64,000 bases of DNA from Clostridia bacterium (GCA_017467965.1 JAFUJZ010000013.1:4977-68976); one strand, 5' to 3'; counted from the stretch's first letter, positions 8,414 through 17,320 are shown. The notes: generated from the sequence alone by a model not told the origin. Made by a program: numbers and translations.

Positions 8414-10909
8414 ATGGAAACTTTAATGATAATTGACGGTAACAGTATAATAAACCGTGCCTACTACGGAATAAGACCTCTTTCAACAAAGGAGGGTATT
8501 CCCACTAACGGTATTTTCGGGTTTATGAATATTCTCCTAAAGCATCTTGAGGATGTTAAGCCCGAGTATCTTTTGGTGGCTTTTGACCTTAAAGCTCCCA
8601 CCTTCCGACATAAGGAGTATTCCGAATACAAGGCGCAAAGAAAAGGTATGCCCGACGACTTGGCGGCACAGCTGCCTCATCTTAAGGAGCTTCTTGGAGC
8701 AATGAATGTAAAAATGCTGTCTCAGGAAGGCTTTGAAGCGGACGACATCATCGGTACGGTTGCCACAATGTGCGAAAAGGAAAACATAAAGTGTGTGATA
8801 GTAACAGGCGATAAGGACGATTTGCAGCTTGCAAGCGACAAAACGCACATCCTTCTCACCACAACCAGAATGGGACAGACAACGGTTGAGGATTTTGACA
8901 AGGATGCCTTTTGTGAAAAATACCACATAACACCCGAGGAATTTATCGATGTAAAGGCACTTATGGGTGACAGTTCCGACAATATCCCCGGCGTACCCGG
9001 AATAGGCGAAAAAACAGCCTTTACATTGATTGAAAATTTCCATTCTCTTGAGGGTATTTACGAAAATATTGATTCGGATATTATAAAAAAAGCTCAAAGG
9101 CAAAAGCTTACCGACGGCAAAGACAGCGCATATATGAGCCGACACTTGGCAACTATTGTACGGGATATGCCCCTTGAATTGGATTTTGAAGAGGCAAGAC
9201 GCGGCACATTTGACAATGAAAAGCTTGTAAAAAAGCTTGCCGAGCTTGAAATGAAAAAGCTTGCTGACCGCTTGGGCGTTGAAAGCACAGCCGAGAAAGT
9301 CCAAACAGTTGAGGTTAAAGATGCAACGGAGAATGTTATTTCCGCCCTTTCCGAAAAGGACAAATTTTTCTTCACCTTAACCGACGACGCGGTTATGTTT
9401 TGCACAGATGCGGCATATACTGCAAATGCACAAAGCTTAAAGCATATATTTGAAAACGAAAAAATCGAAAAATATACTATCGACCACAAAAAAGTAAAGC
9501 ACCAGCTTAAGGATTCGGGCATTAACTTAAAGGGCAAGTACTATGACTTTGCACTGGCACAGTATGTTATTAATCCCTCGGAAAAAAACTATGATTTAGC
9601 CGCTTTATGTGCTGATTTTTCATTGCCCGAAAATGTGACAAGCCTTCCATTGCTTTGTGATAAGCAGCTTAAGGTGATAAGTGAACGCGGTCAGGAAAAG
9701 CTTCTTTTTGAAATCGAGCTTCCTCTTTCCGATGTGTTATATTCCATGGAAAATGAGGGCTTTCTCGTAAATCGCGACGCTCTCAGTGATTTTGGCACAA
9801 TGCTCGGCGAAAGACTTAATGCACTTGAAGATGCAATTTATTTTATGGCGGGACGTGAGTTTAACATTAACTCCACAAAACAGCTGGGCGTGATTTTGTT
9901 TGAAGAAATGGGCTTGCCCGTTGTAAAAAAGACAAAAACGGGTTATTCTACCGACAGCGAGGTTTTGGAAAAGCTTTCGGGCAAGCACGAGATTGTTGAC
10001 CTTATACAGGAATACCGTGTGCTTATGAAGTTAAAGTCCACCTATGCGGACGGACTCTTGACGGTTATCGCACCCGACGGCAGGATTCATTCGACACTCA
10101 ATCAGACCATTACCCAAACGGGCAGATTAAGTTCCACCGAGCCCAATTTGCAGAATATTCCCACACGCACAAGCCTTGGCCGCGAAATCAGAAAAATGTT
10201 TGTGGCAAAGGACGGCTATAGTCTTGTAGGTGCGGACTATTCGCAGATTGAGCTGAGAGTTCTGGCGCATATATCCGAGGATAAGAACATGACGGATGCC
10301 TTTTTGCATGATATTGATATCCACCGTATGACGGCATCACAGGTGTTCAATGTTCCTGATTTCCTCGTGACAGACGAGATGCGTTCTGCGGCAAAGACCG
10401 TTAATTTCGGTATTATTTATGGACAGGGTGATTTCGGCTTAAGTAAAGAACTCAAAATTTCCGTAAAAAACGCAAGGGCATACATCGAAAGCTATTTTAC
10501 AAAGTACGAAGGCGTAAGAAAATACATGAACGAAACCATTGAAAAAGCAAAGGAAGACGGTTTTGTAACAACGATTTTTTCAAGGCGCAGATATATTGAT
10601 GAATTAAAAGCAAAAAACCGTAACCTTGTTGCCTTTGGCGAACGCTGTGCCATGAATACACCAATTCAGGGCAGTGCGGCTGATATAATCAAGATTGCCA
10701 TGGTAAAGGTATACGACGCCTTAAAGGAAAAGTGCCCACAGAGCCATCTTGTAATGCAGGTGCACGATGAACTCATCGTAGAGGCACACGAAACAGAAAA
10801 AGAACTTGTTTCCAAAATCCTCAAGGAGGAAATGGAAAATGCAGTGAAATTAAACGTACCTCTTATTGCAGAGGTGAAATCGGGAAAAAGCTGGTACGAA
10901 ACAAAATAA
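8414..10909 (+). CDS. polA: DNA polymerase I
   Basis: 831 aa. The N-terminal 5' nuclease (about 1-290) has IIDGNSIINRAYYGI, ADDIIGT and the H3TH region GDSSDNIPGVPGIGEKTA. The central 3'-5' exonuclease-like domain (about 300-460) lacks the acidic DxE motif, so proofreading is predicted to be inactive, as in many Firmicutes. The polymerase domain (about 465-831) carries motif A DYSQIELRVLAHIS, motif B RSAAKTVNFGIIYG and motif C QVHDELIVE. It acts in Okazaki-fragment processing and repair. SD GGGAG is 7 nt before the ATG. coaE and a lytic transglycosylase follow on the same strand. Confidence 0.98.
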   Translation: METLMIIDGNSIINRAYYGIRPLSTKEGIPTNGIFGFMNILLKHLEDVKPEYLLVAFDLKAPTFRHKEYSEYKAQRKGMPDDLAAQLPHLKELLGAMNVKMLSQEGFEADDIIGTVATMCEKENIKCVIVTGDKDDLQLASDKTHILLTTTRMGQTTVEDFDKDAFCEKYHITPEEFIDVKALMGDSSDNIPGVPGIGEKTAFTLIENFHSLEGIYENIDSDIIKKAQRQKLTDGKDSAYMSRHLATIVRDMPLELDFEEARRGTFDNEKLVKKLAELEMKKLADRLGVESTAEKVQTVEVKDATENVISALSEKDKFFFTLTDDAVMFCTDAAYTANAQSLKHIFENEKIEKYTIDHKKVKHQLKDSGINLKGKYYDFALAQYVINPSEKNYDLAALCADFSLPENVTSLPLLCDKQLKVISERGQEKLLFEIELPLSDVLYSMENEGFLVNRDALSDFGTMLGERLNALEDAIYFMAGREFNINSTKQLGVILFEEMGLPVVKKTKTGYSTDSEVLEKLSGKHEIVDLIQEYRVLMKLKSTYADGLLTVIAPDGRIHSTLNQTITQTGRLSSTEPNLQNIPTRTSLGREIRKMFVAKDGYSLVGADYSQIELRVLAHISEDKNMTDAFLHDIDIHRMTASQVFNVPDFLVTDEMRSAAKTVNFGIIYGQGDFGLSKELKISVKNARAYIESYFTKYEGVRKYMNETIEKAKEDGFVTTIFSRRRYIDELKAKNRNLVAFGERCAMNTPIQGSAADIIKIAMVKVYDALKEKCPQSHLVMQVHDELIVEAHETEKELVSKILKEEMENAVKLNVPLIAEVKSGKSWYETK

Positions 10910-10930
10910 AATATTAAGATTTTATTTTGT

Positions 10931-10980
10931 AGTGAAGAGTGAATTTGTATGGTAAGAATTTTGCTTTGCAAAATTCTTTT
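10931..10980. repeat. Short palindromic interspersed repeat between polA and coaE
   Basis: It begins with AGTGAAG and contains a perfect 11-bp hairpin (AAGAATTTTGC, triloop TTT, GCAAAATTCTT) at 10954-10978, followed by four T with part of the run in the stem. It could be a weak terminator, but its lead-in GTAGTGAAG is shared with the repeat cluster at 63084-63142, which points to an interspersed repeat family. Confidence 0.5.
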
Positions 10981-10995
10981 GATTGGAGAGATAAC

Positions 10996-11589
10996 ATGAA
11001 AGGCAGATTGGTATTAGGCATCACAGGCGGTTCTGGAAGCGGTAAAAGCCAGGTGTGCAAGCTCCTTGCGTCCATGGGTGCTCATATTATAGATGCGGAC
11101 GAAATCGGTCACAGCGTGACTGCCCGCAAGGATGTTTTGAAAGAAATTGAGGTTGCTTTTGGCAAGGAATATATAAAAGAGGACGGCACACTTGACCGTA
11201 AAATGCTCGGTCAGCTGGTGTTTTCATCTCCCGAAGCACTCGAAACCCTTAACGTGATAACCCACAAAAAAATATTTGACGAAATCGAAAAGATACTCAA
11301 AAAATCCTACAGCGAAATCATTGCGATAGACGCGGCTGTTTTAAAACAGACGAGGCTCAAAAACCTTTGCGATTTTGTTGTTGCGGTTGTAGCACCCCAG
11401 GACCAGAGAGTAAAGCGTATCATGCAGCGAGATTTTCTTACTGAGGAAATGGCTTTTAAGCGTATCAACTCTCAACCCTCCGATGCACAGTATGCCCACG
11501 GCGTTGATTTTGTCATCCTTAACAACGGCAATGTGGAAAATCTCAACCGCAGAGTTATAGAAATTTTCCAAACCATACGAGACGAATAA
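10996..11589 (+). CDS. coaE: Dephospho-CoA kinase
   Basis: 197 aa from the ATG at 10996 (SD GGAGAG, 5 nt spacing); upstream in-frame codons belong to the repeat. It catalyses the last step of coenzyme A synthesis, phosphorylation of the ribose 3'-OH. The P-loop GITGGSGSGKSQ is at residues 7-18, followed by the substrate motif DADEIGHSV and the lid region RVKRIMQRDFLTEEMAFKRINSQ. It lies between polA and a lytic transglycosylase, a recurring Clostridia gene order. Confidence 0.95.
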   Translation: MKGRLVLGITGGSGSGKSQVCKLLASMGAHIIDADEIGHSVTARKDVLKEIEVAFGKEYIKEDGTLDRKMLGQLVFSSPEALETLNVITHKKIFDEIEKILKKSYSEIIAIDAAVLKQTRLKNLCDFVVAVVAPQDQRVKRIMQRDFLTEEMAFKRINSQPSDAQYAHGVDFVILNNGNVENLNRRVIEIFQTIRDE

Positions 11590-11698
11590 GCTGATAAAAT
11601 ACTCATATCACTACTTTATTATGGCGGCGCACATAGTACAGCACCACAACAAAACGGCAATCTGAGGGTTTTTCTCTCGCATTAGAAAAACTAACATT

Positions 11699-11714
11699 AT
11701 TCCTTGAAAGGAAT
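11699..11714 (+). promoter_or_regulatory. Palindrome covering the SD of the transglycosylase gene
   Basis: ATTCCTTGAAAGGAAT has 7-bp arms around GA, and its right arm is the ribosome-binding sequence AAAGGA for the ATG at 11721. The loop is too small for an RNA hairpin with all seven pairs, so any regulatory effect is speculative. Confidence 0.3.
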
Positions 11715-11720
11715 GAAAAA

Positions 11721-12266
11721 ATGAAAATTCTCAAAAAAACTGTTGCCATGCTTTTACTTGTGGCAGTGCTTTTTACGGCAATAGGTGTCATATATTATCT
11801 TTATCCGTTAAAATACACCTCCGATATACGAGATTGCAGTGAAGAAATGGGCGTTGACCCGCATCTTGTAGCGGCACTTGTTAAAGCTGAAAGCAACTTC
11901 GACCGTGACGCACAATCCGGTGCCGGGGCAAAGGGCGTTATGCAGCTTACTGATGAAACAGCGAAGTTTTGTGCCGACAAGCTGGGGATAGAGCTTAAGG
12001 ACGGCGACATATACAACCCCGATATAAATATCCGCTTGGGGGTTTATTACCTTAAACGCACGCTTGAGCTTTTTGACGGTGACGTAACCCTTGCCGTTGC
12101 GGCATATAATGCAGGAGAGGGTAGGGTGCGCGAGTGGCTTAATGACAAGCGATACTCCTCCGACGGAAAGACTCTTCATACAATACCCTATGAGGAGACC
12201 AAAAATCATATAGAGAAAATACAGACCTATCAAAAAGTGTACAAAATACTGTACCCAAATCTGTAA
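11721..12266 (+). CDS. Membrane-anchored lytic transglycosylase (SLT domain)
   Basis: 181 aa. An N-terminal uncleaved signal anchor (about 5-27, hydrophobic LLLVAVLFTAIGVIYYLY) precedes a soluble-lytic-transglycosylase domain (about 35-175). The catalytic Glu is in ALVKAESNFD. GAKGVMQLTDETA and LAVAAYNAGEGRV are the conserved SLT motifs II and III. It cleaves the MurNAc-GlcNAc bond to give 1,6-anhydro ends at the outer face of the membrane. It follows coaE by 131 bp that hold no other gene. Confidence 0.92.
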   Translation: MKILKKTVAMLLLVAVLFTAIGVIYYLYPLKYTSDIRDCSEEMGVDPHLVAALVKAESNFDRDAQSGAGAKGVMQLTDETAKFCADKLGIELKDGDIYNPDINIRLGVYYLKRTLELFDGDVTLAVAAYNAGEGRVREWLNDKRYSSDGKTLHTIPYEETKNHIEKIQTYQKVYKILYPNL

Positions 12267-12325
12267 TAAAAGAGCACTGCGTATGCTGAAGTAGTCAATA
12301 CTTTGTAGACACAAAAAAGAATATT

Positions 12326-13207
12326 TTAAACTGCCTGTTCAAGTCTGTATTGAACAGGCGGTTTTCTTTTTAACTTTCTGATAGGTTTTACATAATTAAA
12401 ATAGTATACAGCGTCATCAATAACTTCCGGCAGATTATCACACTTCCAATATCTGAAGTGTGAACGCAAAACATCTTTAAACCTTCCAAAGAATGATTCA
12501 ATTACTGCGTTATCTCTTGGATTTCCTGCTCTTGACATACTTTGAATTACATTGTATGATTTAAGTAGGTTACAATAACCGGCTGATGAGTACTGAACAC
12601 CCTGGTCGCTGTGGAAAAGGATTTGGGTTTCGGTGCTCTTTGCTTTTTCGAGGATTCTTTTTGCCGGCTTCATAACAAGAAAATTATCAAAAGTATCACT
12701 TAATTCATAGTCAAGTATTTCGTTGTTGAATAAATCCAAATAACAAGCAAAGTAATACCATTTGCTCTTGTATTTTATGTATGTAACATCTGTTACAATT
12801 TTCTGCATGGGCTTTTCTGAATAAAAGTTTCTGTTTAATATGTTTGAAAATCTGTCGTGTTCCAAGCCACCGCTTTTGGGACTTTTTTGTTTTCTCACAT
12901 ATCCGTGAATACCTAAACGTTTCATGGATTTCCATACCGATATATCGGAAACAATCCAACCGTACATGTTGAGCAAAGTGTCTGCAATTGTCCTGTACCC
13001 TTGTGTGGGATAATGTGAATGTATGTCAGCAACATAGTAATCCAATTCCTGTTGTTGCAGCTCGTAACGGTTTAAGCTTCCTTTTCGTTTAAGCCATTTG
13101 TAGTACCCGCTACGTGAAACCTCATATACTTCGCAAAGTTCTTTTATTGAATGATTGCAACTTTCTTTTTCAATGCAGGCATAAATCTGTTGTATTACTT
13201 TCTTTTT
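12326..13207 (-). CDS. IS3-family transposase OrfB (DDE integrase domain)
   Basis: About 293 codons are open in this frame from the A-run at 13203-13207. Without frameshifting the first possible start is TTG at 13045 (239 aa). It has the HTH_21 region (KSMKRLGIHGYVRK) and a full rve catalytic core: first Asp in KIVTDVTYIK, second Asp in LFHSDQGVQYSS, Glu in NAVIESFFGRFK. The frame is -1 relative to OrfA and begins inside its last codons, so an OrfAB fusion by programmed -1 frameshifting on the five A is likely. Both frames appear intact. Confidence 0.9.
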   Translation of the reverse strand, partial: KKKVIQQIYACIEKESCNHSIKELCEVYEVSRSGYYKWLKRKGSLNRYELQQQELDYYVADIHSHYPTQGYRTIADTLLNMYGWIVSDISVWKSMKRLGIHGYVRKQKSPKSGGLEHDRFSNILNRNFYSEKPMQKIVTDVTYIKYKSKWYYFACYLDLFNNEILDYELSDTFDNFLVMKPAKRILEKAKSTETQILFHSDQGVQYSSAGYCNLLKSYNVIQSMSRAGNPRDNAVIESFFGRFKDVLRSHFRYWKCDNLPEVIDDAVYYFNYVKPIRKLKRKPPVQYRLEQAV

Positions 13208-13554
13208 GCATCGCCCCTTTCGAGTTCTATGGATTTTTTTAATCGTGTTACCTCTGCATCTTTCTTCAACAATTCTCGTTCAAGAAGAGCAACCTTGTAT
13301 TCAAGCTGTTCCATAGGAGTAAGTTCTTTCTTACGGTTGTATTTTGAAAGTGGATTTCCTGGTTTGCGTTTGTTTATCAAAGCATCTTCTCCGCTCTCCA
13401 AATACTGTCTTGTCCATTTGCAAATTTGAGAATTAGATATACCTGTTTCTCTTGATAATGAGCGTGTAGTTTCTCCCTCTAAATTTCTTAATACTAAAGC
13501 AAGTTTTTCTTCTTTGCTGTGATGAATATTTGTGCCACCTTTAGGTCTTCCCAT
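13195..13554 (-). CDS. IS3-family transposase OrfA (HTH and leucine zipper)
   Basis: 119 aa from the ATG at 13554 (SD AAGGAG, 9-nt spacing). It has a helix-turn-helix in ETTRSLSRETGISNSQICKW, then a coiled coil (about 80-115, EQLEYKVALLERELLKKDAEV) of the type that mediates OrfA/OrfAB multimerisation. It recognises the element's inverted repeats. The 3' end overlaps the orfB frame. Confidence 0.9.
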   Translation of the reverse strand: MGRPKGGTNIHHSKEEKLALVLRNLEGETTRSLSRETGISNSQICKWTRQYLESGEDALINKRKPGNPLSKYNRKKELTPMEQLEYKVALLERELLKKDAEVTRLKKSIELERGDAKRK

Positions 13555-13590
13555 ATTTATCAACTCCTTATTTTAATTTTATCATACAAA

Positions 13591-13628
13591 AAGATGGTAG
13601 ACACTGTTTTTTTAGTGTCTACCATCTT
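13591..13628 (-). terminator. Terminator hairpin at the upstream end of the IS
   Basis: A perfect 15-bp stem (13591-13605 pairs with 13614-13628) has an 8-nt loop and is followed on the minus strand by TTTTTG. The outer arm is largely the IS terminal inverted repeat. It would stop transcription coming from the ABC exporter genes before it reaches orfA, protecting the IS from impinging transcription, and it also ends the ABC operon. Confidence 0.75.
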
Positions 13629-13662
13629 TATATCACTTCATCATTGTGAGTCGATTTTTTTG

Positions 13663-15402
13663 TTACTCTTTATTTAATCCTGCATTATATAGCTCTGTAT
13701 AGAAACCGTTTTTCGCCATAAGAGTTTCGTGATTGCCTTTTTCAATAATTTTACCGTCACGCATAACAAGTATAACATCTGCTTCACGTATTGTGGACAG
13801 CCTGTGTGCAACAATAAAGCTTGTTCTGCCCTCCATAAGAGTTGCAAAAGCCTTCTGTATACGCATTTCGGTCCTTGTATCAATACTGCTTGTTGCTTCG
13901 TCAAGAATGAGCATAGGCGGGTCAATAAGCATCAATCTTGCAATACACAAAAGCTGTTTTTGTCCCTGGCTTAATCCGCTGTTGTCATTTATAACTGTGT
14001 CATAGCCTTCGGGCAACCTTTTTATAAAGCTGTGCGCATGAGCTTTTTTCGCCGCTTCGATAATTTCCTCATCAGTTGCGTCAGGACGTGCAAAAGCAAT
14101 GTTTTCTTTAACAGTGCCGCCACGAAGCCATGTTTCCTGTAATACCATGCCGTAGCCTTCGCGAAGATTGTGTCTGGGCATGTTTTTAACATCTACACCC
14201 TCCACCTTAATTTGTCCACTGTCAACGTCATAAAAACGCATCAGAAGATTGATAAGCGTTGTCTTACCGCAGCCTGTTGGGCCAACAATAGCAACCCTCT
14301 GTCCCTTTTTAACCTCAAGGTTCAAGTTTTCGATAAGCTTTTTATCTTCGCTGTAAGAAAAACTCACATTATCCATAGTTACCATGCCGCGTTCAGCGGG
14401 GATGCTCATTTCATTTTCACAACTTGATACTTCTTCCTCTTCTTCGATAACTTCAAGTATTCTGCCTGCACATACGATAGCATTCTGCAATTCTGTTACA
14501 ACGCCCGATATTTCATTGAAAGGCTTTGTATACTGATTTGCATAACTAAGGAAGCTACTGAGTGCACCAACAGTCATGCCACCTCCCGACACAACGCTTA
14601 TAGCTCCGGAGAGACCTACAAGCGCATATACAAGACTGTTTACGAACCTTGTCGCAGGGTTTGTAATTGATGAATAAAACACCGCGTCAAGAGTTGCCGC
14701 GTTAAGTCTTTCGTTGATTTCTTCAAACTTTTTATTAACATCATCCTCTTTTGCAAATGCAGCCACAACGCCTTTGCCTGCAATCATTTCATCAATATAT
14801 GCCGTTGCCTCGCCTTGAGTTTCGCTGCGAAGACGAAACATAGAATACGTTTTCTTCGCTATAAACGATGCCACCACAAAGCTCAAAGGCGTTACCAAAA
14901 GCACCACAAGTGTGATTTTCCAATCAATATACACCATAAAAGCCAAAGTGCCCACAATTGTCAGCGCCGATGAAAAAACCTGCGTAAGCCCCATGAGAAG
15001 CCCCTCTGCAAACTGGTCAACGTCACTTATAAGCCTGTTTACAATATCACCCGAAGAATGTGAATCAAGATACGCTATTGGCAAAGCATGTATTTTTTCA
15101 AAGGCTTCGTTCCTGACCTTACGGACAATAGTGTATGTAACGCGGTTGTTGATAACATTCATTATCCACTGTGCAATAGCCGTGATAAATGTTGCAACAG
15201 CAATTATCACAATAATACGTATAACAGCGGGCATATCCACGTTGTTTTTCTCTACGATGTTATCTACCGCAAAACCTGTAAGGATAGGTATCAAAAGCGT
15301 CAGCGCAGTAATAATACCCGACAAAATCAGCGAAATTGCAAGATAACGTCTGCTGCCCTTTAAGTATTTAAGGAGTTTTCTGATAATTTCACCGTTTTTC
15401 AT
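13663..15402 (-). CDS. ABC exporter half-transporter (permease-ATPase), second subunit
   Basis: 579 aa. The N-terminal ABC type-1 exporter transmembrane domain (about 1-310, six helices) is followed by the ATPase (about 340-575). Walker A is GPTGCGKTT, the Q-loop is in GMVLQETWL, the signature is LSQGQKQ and Walker B is MLILDEATSSID with catalytic Glu, then the H-loop AHRLST. Its partner gene lies immediately upstream with TGATG overlap. The complete catalytic Glu here contrasts with the partner's Asp, as in heterodimeric TM287/288-type exporters with one degenerate site. Substrate (drug, lipid or peptide) cannot be told from sequence. Confidence 0.93.
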   Translation of the reverse strand: MKNGEIIRKLLKYLKGSRRYLAISLILSGIITALTLLIPILTGFAVDNIVEKNNVDMPAVIRIIVIIAVATFITAIAQWIMNVINNRVTYTIVRKVRNEAFEKIHALPIAYLDSHSSGDIVNRLISDVDQFAEGLLMGLTQVFSSALTIVGTLAFMVYIDWKITLVVLLVTPLSFVVASFIAKKTYSMFRLRSETQGEATAYIDEMIAGKGVVAAFAKEDDVNKKFEEINERLNAATLDAVFYSSITNPATRFVNSLVYALVGLSGAISVVSGGGMTVGALSSFLSYANQYTKPFNEISGVVTELQNAIVCAGRILEVIEEEEEVSSCENEMSIPAERGMVTMDNVSFSYSEDKKLIENLNLEVKKGQRVAIVGPTGCGKTTLINLLMRFYDVDSGQIKVEGVDVKNMPRHNLREGYGMVLQETWLRGGTVKENIAFARPDATDEEIIEAAKKAHAHSFIKRLPEGYDTVINDNSGLSQGQKQLLCIARLMLIDPPMLILDEATSSIDTRTEMRIQKAFATLMEGRTSFIVAHRLSTIREADVILVMRDGKIIEKGNHETLMAKNGFYTELYNAGLNKE

Positions 15403-17108
15403 CAGGCTTCACTCCTTTCATACTGGGAATAGTATATTTCCTCATATACCTTGCATGTCTTGAGCAGTTCGTCATGTGTACCAATCCCCACAACAAGACC
15501 GTCTTCCATTGTTATGATAGTGTCACAGTTCATAACGCTTGATGCTCTTTGCGATACTATAAACACCGTCATATCATCAAGCTGTGATATGCTCTTTCTG
15601 AGATTGTAGTCTGTTTTGTAGTCAAGTGCGGACGCGCTGTCGTCCAGTATAAGCACCTTTGCACCCTTGAGCACGGCTCTTGCTATTGTAAGACGCTGCT
15701 TTTGTCCGCCGGAAAGGTTTCTGCCCATTTGAGTAACTTCACCGTCAAGACCTCCCTTAGCTTTTACAACATCCTCTGCCTGCGCAATACGGATTGCATC
15801 CATTATTTCATCATCTGTTGCATTTTTCACTCCAAAAGCCACATTTGAACGTATCGTGCCTTTAAAAAGCTGTGCCTTTTGCGGAACAACCGCAACCATA
15901 TTTCTCAAATCTTCAACGCTATAGCTCTTTACGTTTTTGCCGTCAACAAAAACCTTGCCCTCTGTTGCATCATAAAACCTTGGTATAAGGTTTACAAGGC
16001 TTGATTTGCCTGCGCCGGTTACACCGATTACGCCAACGCTCTGCCCTCTTTTTACACCAAAGGATACATCCGTAAGTGAGTTTTCACCGCCTGCATAACA
16101 AAGTCCTACCTTGTCAAACACTACCATTTCATCGCGGTTATCCTCATCGGTTTCAACCTCCATGCCGCCAGGTACACTCAAAACATCAGCAACACGGTTG
16201 CCGCAAGCAACGGCTTTTGTCACCGTTATGATAAGGTTTGCAAGTTTTACAAGCTCAATCAAAATCTGGCTCATATAGTTTACGAGTGCAACAACCTCAC
16301 CCTGTGTGAGATTGCCTGCATTAACCTCTATACCGCCCTGATAAAGGATATATACAATCGAAAGGTTAACAATTATGTAAGTCAGAGGATTCATAAGTGC
16401 CGATACACCGCCTGCTTTAAGCTGGCTTTGCATCAGTTCACCATTGCCTGTATAAAACCTTTCCTTTTCAGCATCCTCTGCACGGAAAGCACGGATTACC
16501 CTTACGCCCGTAAGGTTTTCGCGTGTGATTTTTAAAATATTGTCAAGCTTTGACTGCACCTTTTTATAAATGGGCGAACCGCCTAATATTATTGCAAAAA
16601 CAACAATACTCAAAAGCGGTATAGTAAGGAGGAAAACAAGTGACGACTTCACGTCAACGGTAAAAGCCATAATCGCTGCACCAAATACGATAAAGGGCGA
16701 ACGTAAAAACAGTCTCAAAACCAGATTAACGCCGTTTTGCAGCTGATTTATATCACTTGTCATTCGTGTTATCAATGTCGCCTGACCTATCTTGTCCGTA
16801 TTTTTAAAGCTGAGCGACTGTATGTGCGAAAACAGCTTGCTCCTGACTTTTCCGGAAAAGCCCACTGCGGCAACTGCACAAAAATATTGCGCTGTAATAC
16901 TGCACACAAGACCGATTACGCCCAAAAGTATCATTACGCCTATCATTGACCATATGTGACCTATATCTTTGCCGTTTACGCCTTTGTCAATAATTGACGC
17001 CATAACAAGCGGCACAAAAAGTTCAAAGAGTGCCTCTAAAAGTTTGAACGCAGGGCCTAATACACATTCCTTTTTATAATTTTTCAAATATACAAAAAGT
17101 TTTTTCAT
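15402..17108 (-). CDS. ABC exporter half-transporter (permease-ATPase), first subunit
   Basis: 568 aa. Type-1 exporter membrane domain (about 1-305) and ATPase domain (about 330-565) with Walker A GVTGAGKSS, signature LSGGQKQ, and Walker B KVLILDDSASALD, where the usual catalytic Glu is Asp. The switch His is replaced by Gln (IVSQRAS). Both changes mark the degenerate ATP site typical of heterodimeric exporters. The stop codon overlaps the next subunit's start by one base. Transcribed from a consensus promoter overlapped by a palindrome at 17166-17181, divergent from folT. Confidence 0.93.
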   Translation of the reverse strand: MKKLFVYLKNYKKECVLGPAFKLLEALFELFVPLVMASIIDKGVNGKDIGHIWSMIGVMILLGVIGLVCSITAQYFCAVAAVGFSGKVRSKLFSHIQSLSFKNTDKIGQATLITRMTSDINQLQNGVNLVLRLFLRSPFIVFGAAIMAFTVDVKSSLVFLLTIPLLSIVVFAIILGGSPIYKKVQSKLDNILKITRENLTGVRVIRAFRAEDAEKERFYTGNGELMQSQLKAGGVSALMNPLTYIIVNLSIVYILYQGGIEVNAGNLTQGEVVALVNYMSQILIELVKLANLIITVTKAVACGNRVADVLSVPGGMEVETDEDNRDEMVVFDKVGLCYAGGENSLTDVSFGVKRGQSVGVIGVTGAGKSSLVNLIPRFYDATEGKVFVDGKNVKSYSVEDLRNMVAVVPQKAQLFKGTIRSNVAFGVKNATDDEIMDAIRIAQAEDVVKAKGGLDGEVTQMGRNLSGGQKQRLTIARAVLKGAKVLILDDSASALDYKTDYNLRKSISQLDDMTVFIVSQRASSVMNCDTIITMEDGLVVGIGTHDELLKTCKVYEEIYYSQYERSEA

Positions 17109-17152
17109 TTCTTCATCTCAATTCTCTATTTGTTTCCCATTTCCAATTAAAT

Positions 17153-17181
17153 ATTATATAATAATTTCACCTCGAGGTCAA
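17153..17181 (-). promoter_or_regulatory. ABC exporter promoter with overlapping operator-like palindrome
   Basis: -35 TTGACC (17176-17181), 17-nt spacer, -10 TATAAT (17153-17158), minus strand. The palindrome TTCACCTCGAGGTCAA (17166-17181, 8-bp arms, one mismatch) covers the -35 box. A repressor dimer there would block the promoter; the regulator is not identified. Confidence 0.7.
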
Positions 17182-17188
17182 CAAACTA

Positions 17189-17217
17189 TTGACAAAATGC
17201 GCCAACAGTGCTATATT
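17189..17217 (+). promoter_or_regulatory. Sigma-A promoter of the THF riboswitch-folT unit
   Basis: -35 TTGACA (17189-17194), 17-nt spacer, -10 TATATT (17212-17217). Transcription would start just at the 5' end of the riboswitch. The ABC-promoter palindrome lies 8 bp upstream of this -35. Confidence 0.8.
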
Positions 17218-17223
17218 CGACTT

Positions 17224-17320
17224 AGCAAAGTAGAGCATATAGCGTTAAGTGGGATAAGGACGGGAAGTTGCCTTATCCACGAAGGGTTCTCCCGCGGTTA
17301 TGTGTTCGCATTCCGTTGCT
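17224..17320 (+). promoter_or_regulatory. Tetrahydrofolate (THF) riboswitch
   Basis: The conserved core AGTAGAGCATATAGCGTTAAG and later ACGAAGGG...CCCGCGGTTATG match the THF aptamer. Helices I can trace: P1 AGCAA (17224-17228) with TTGCT (17316-17320); P2 GCATA with TATGT; P3 GGATAAGG (17252-17259) with CCTTATCC (17271-17278); P4 GGG/CCC near 17284-17293; pseudoknot GGAA in the P3 loop (17263-17266) with TTCC (17311-17314). Downstream, ATGTGT (17300-17305) can alternatively pair with GCGCAT (17334-17339), which precedes six T, a possible terminator competing with P2. The folate transporter gene follows, matching the ligand. Confidence 0.88.

Larger units (their letters stand above)
12304..13624 (-). 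mobile_element. IS3-family insertion sequence (IS150-like), apparently intact
   Basis: About 1.32 kb. Left end TGTAGACACAAAAAA (12304) and the complement of the right end, TGGTAGACACTAAAAAA, form imperfect terminal inverted repeats. Two overlapping transposase frames (orfA, orfB) lie inside, with no premature stop. It sits between the transglycosylase and the ABC exporter and does not break a recognisable gene. A target-site duplication is not clear: CTT occurs next to both ends, but at slightly different offsets. Exact boundaries are uncertain by a few bases. Confidence 0.85.

Noticed and set aside
8537..9304. Minus-strand open frame of 255 codons inside polA
   Set aside because: Antisense to the conserved 5' nuclease domain of DNA polymerase I.
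12304..12320. Possible third ECF promoter: TAGACACAAAAAA at the IS left end resembles the -10 box region
   Set aside because: It is the IS terminal inverted repeat; the matching TGCAAC box at the required spacing is absent.
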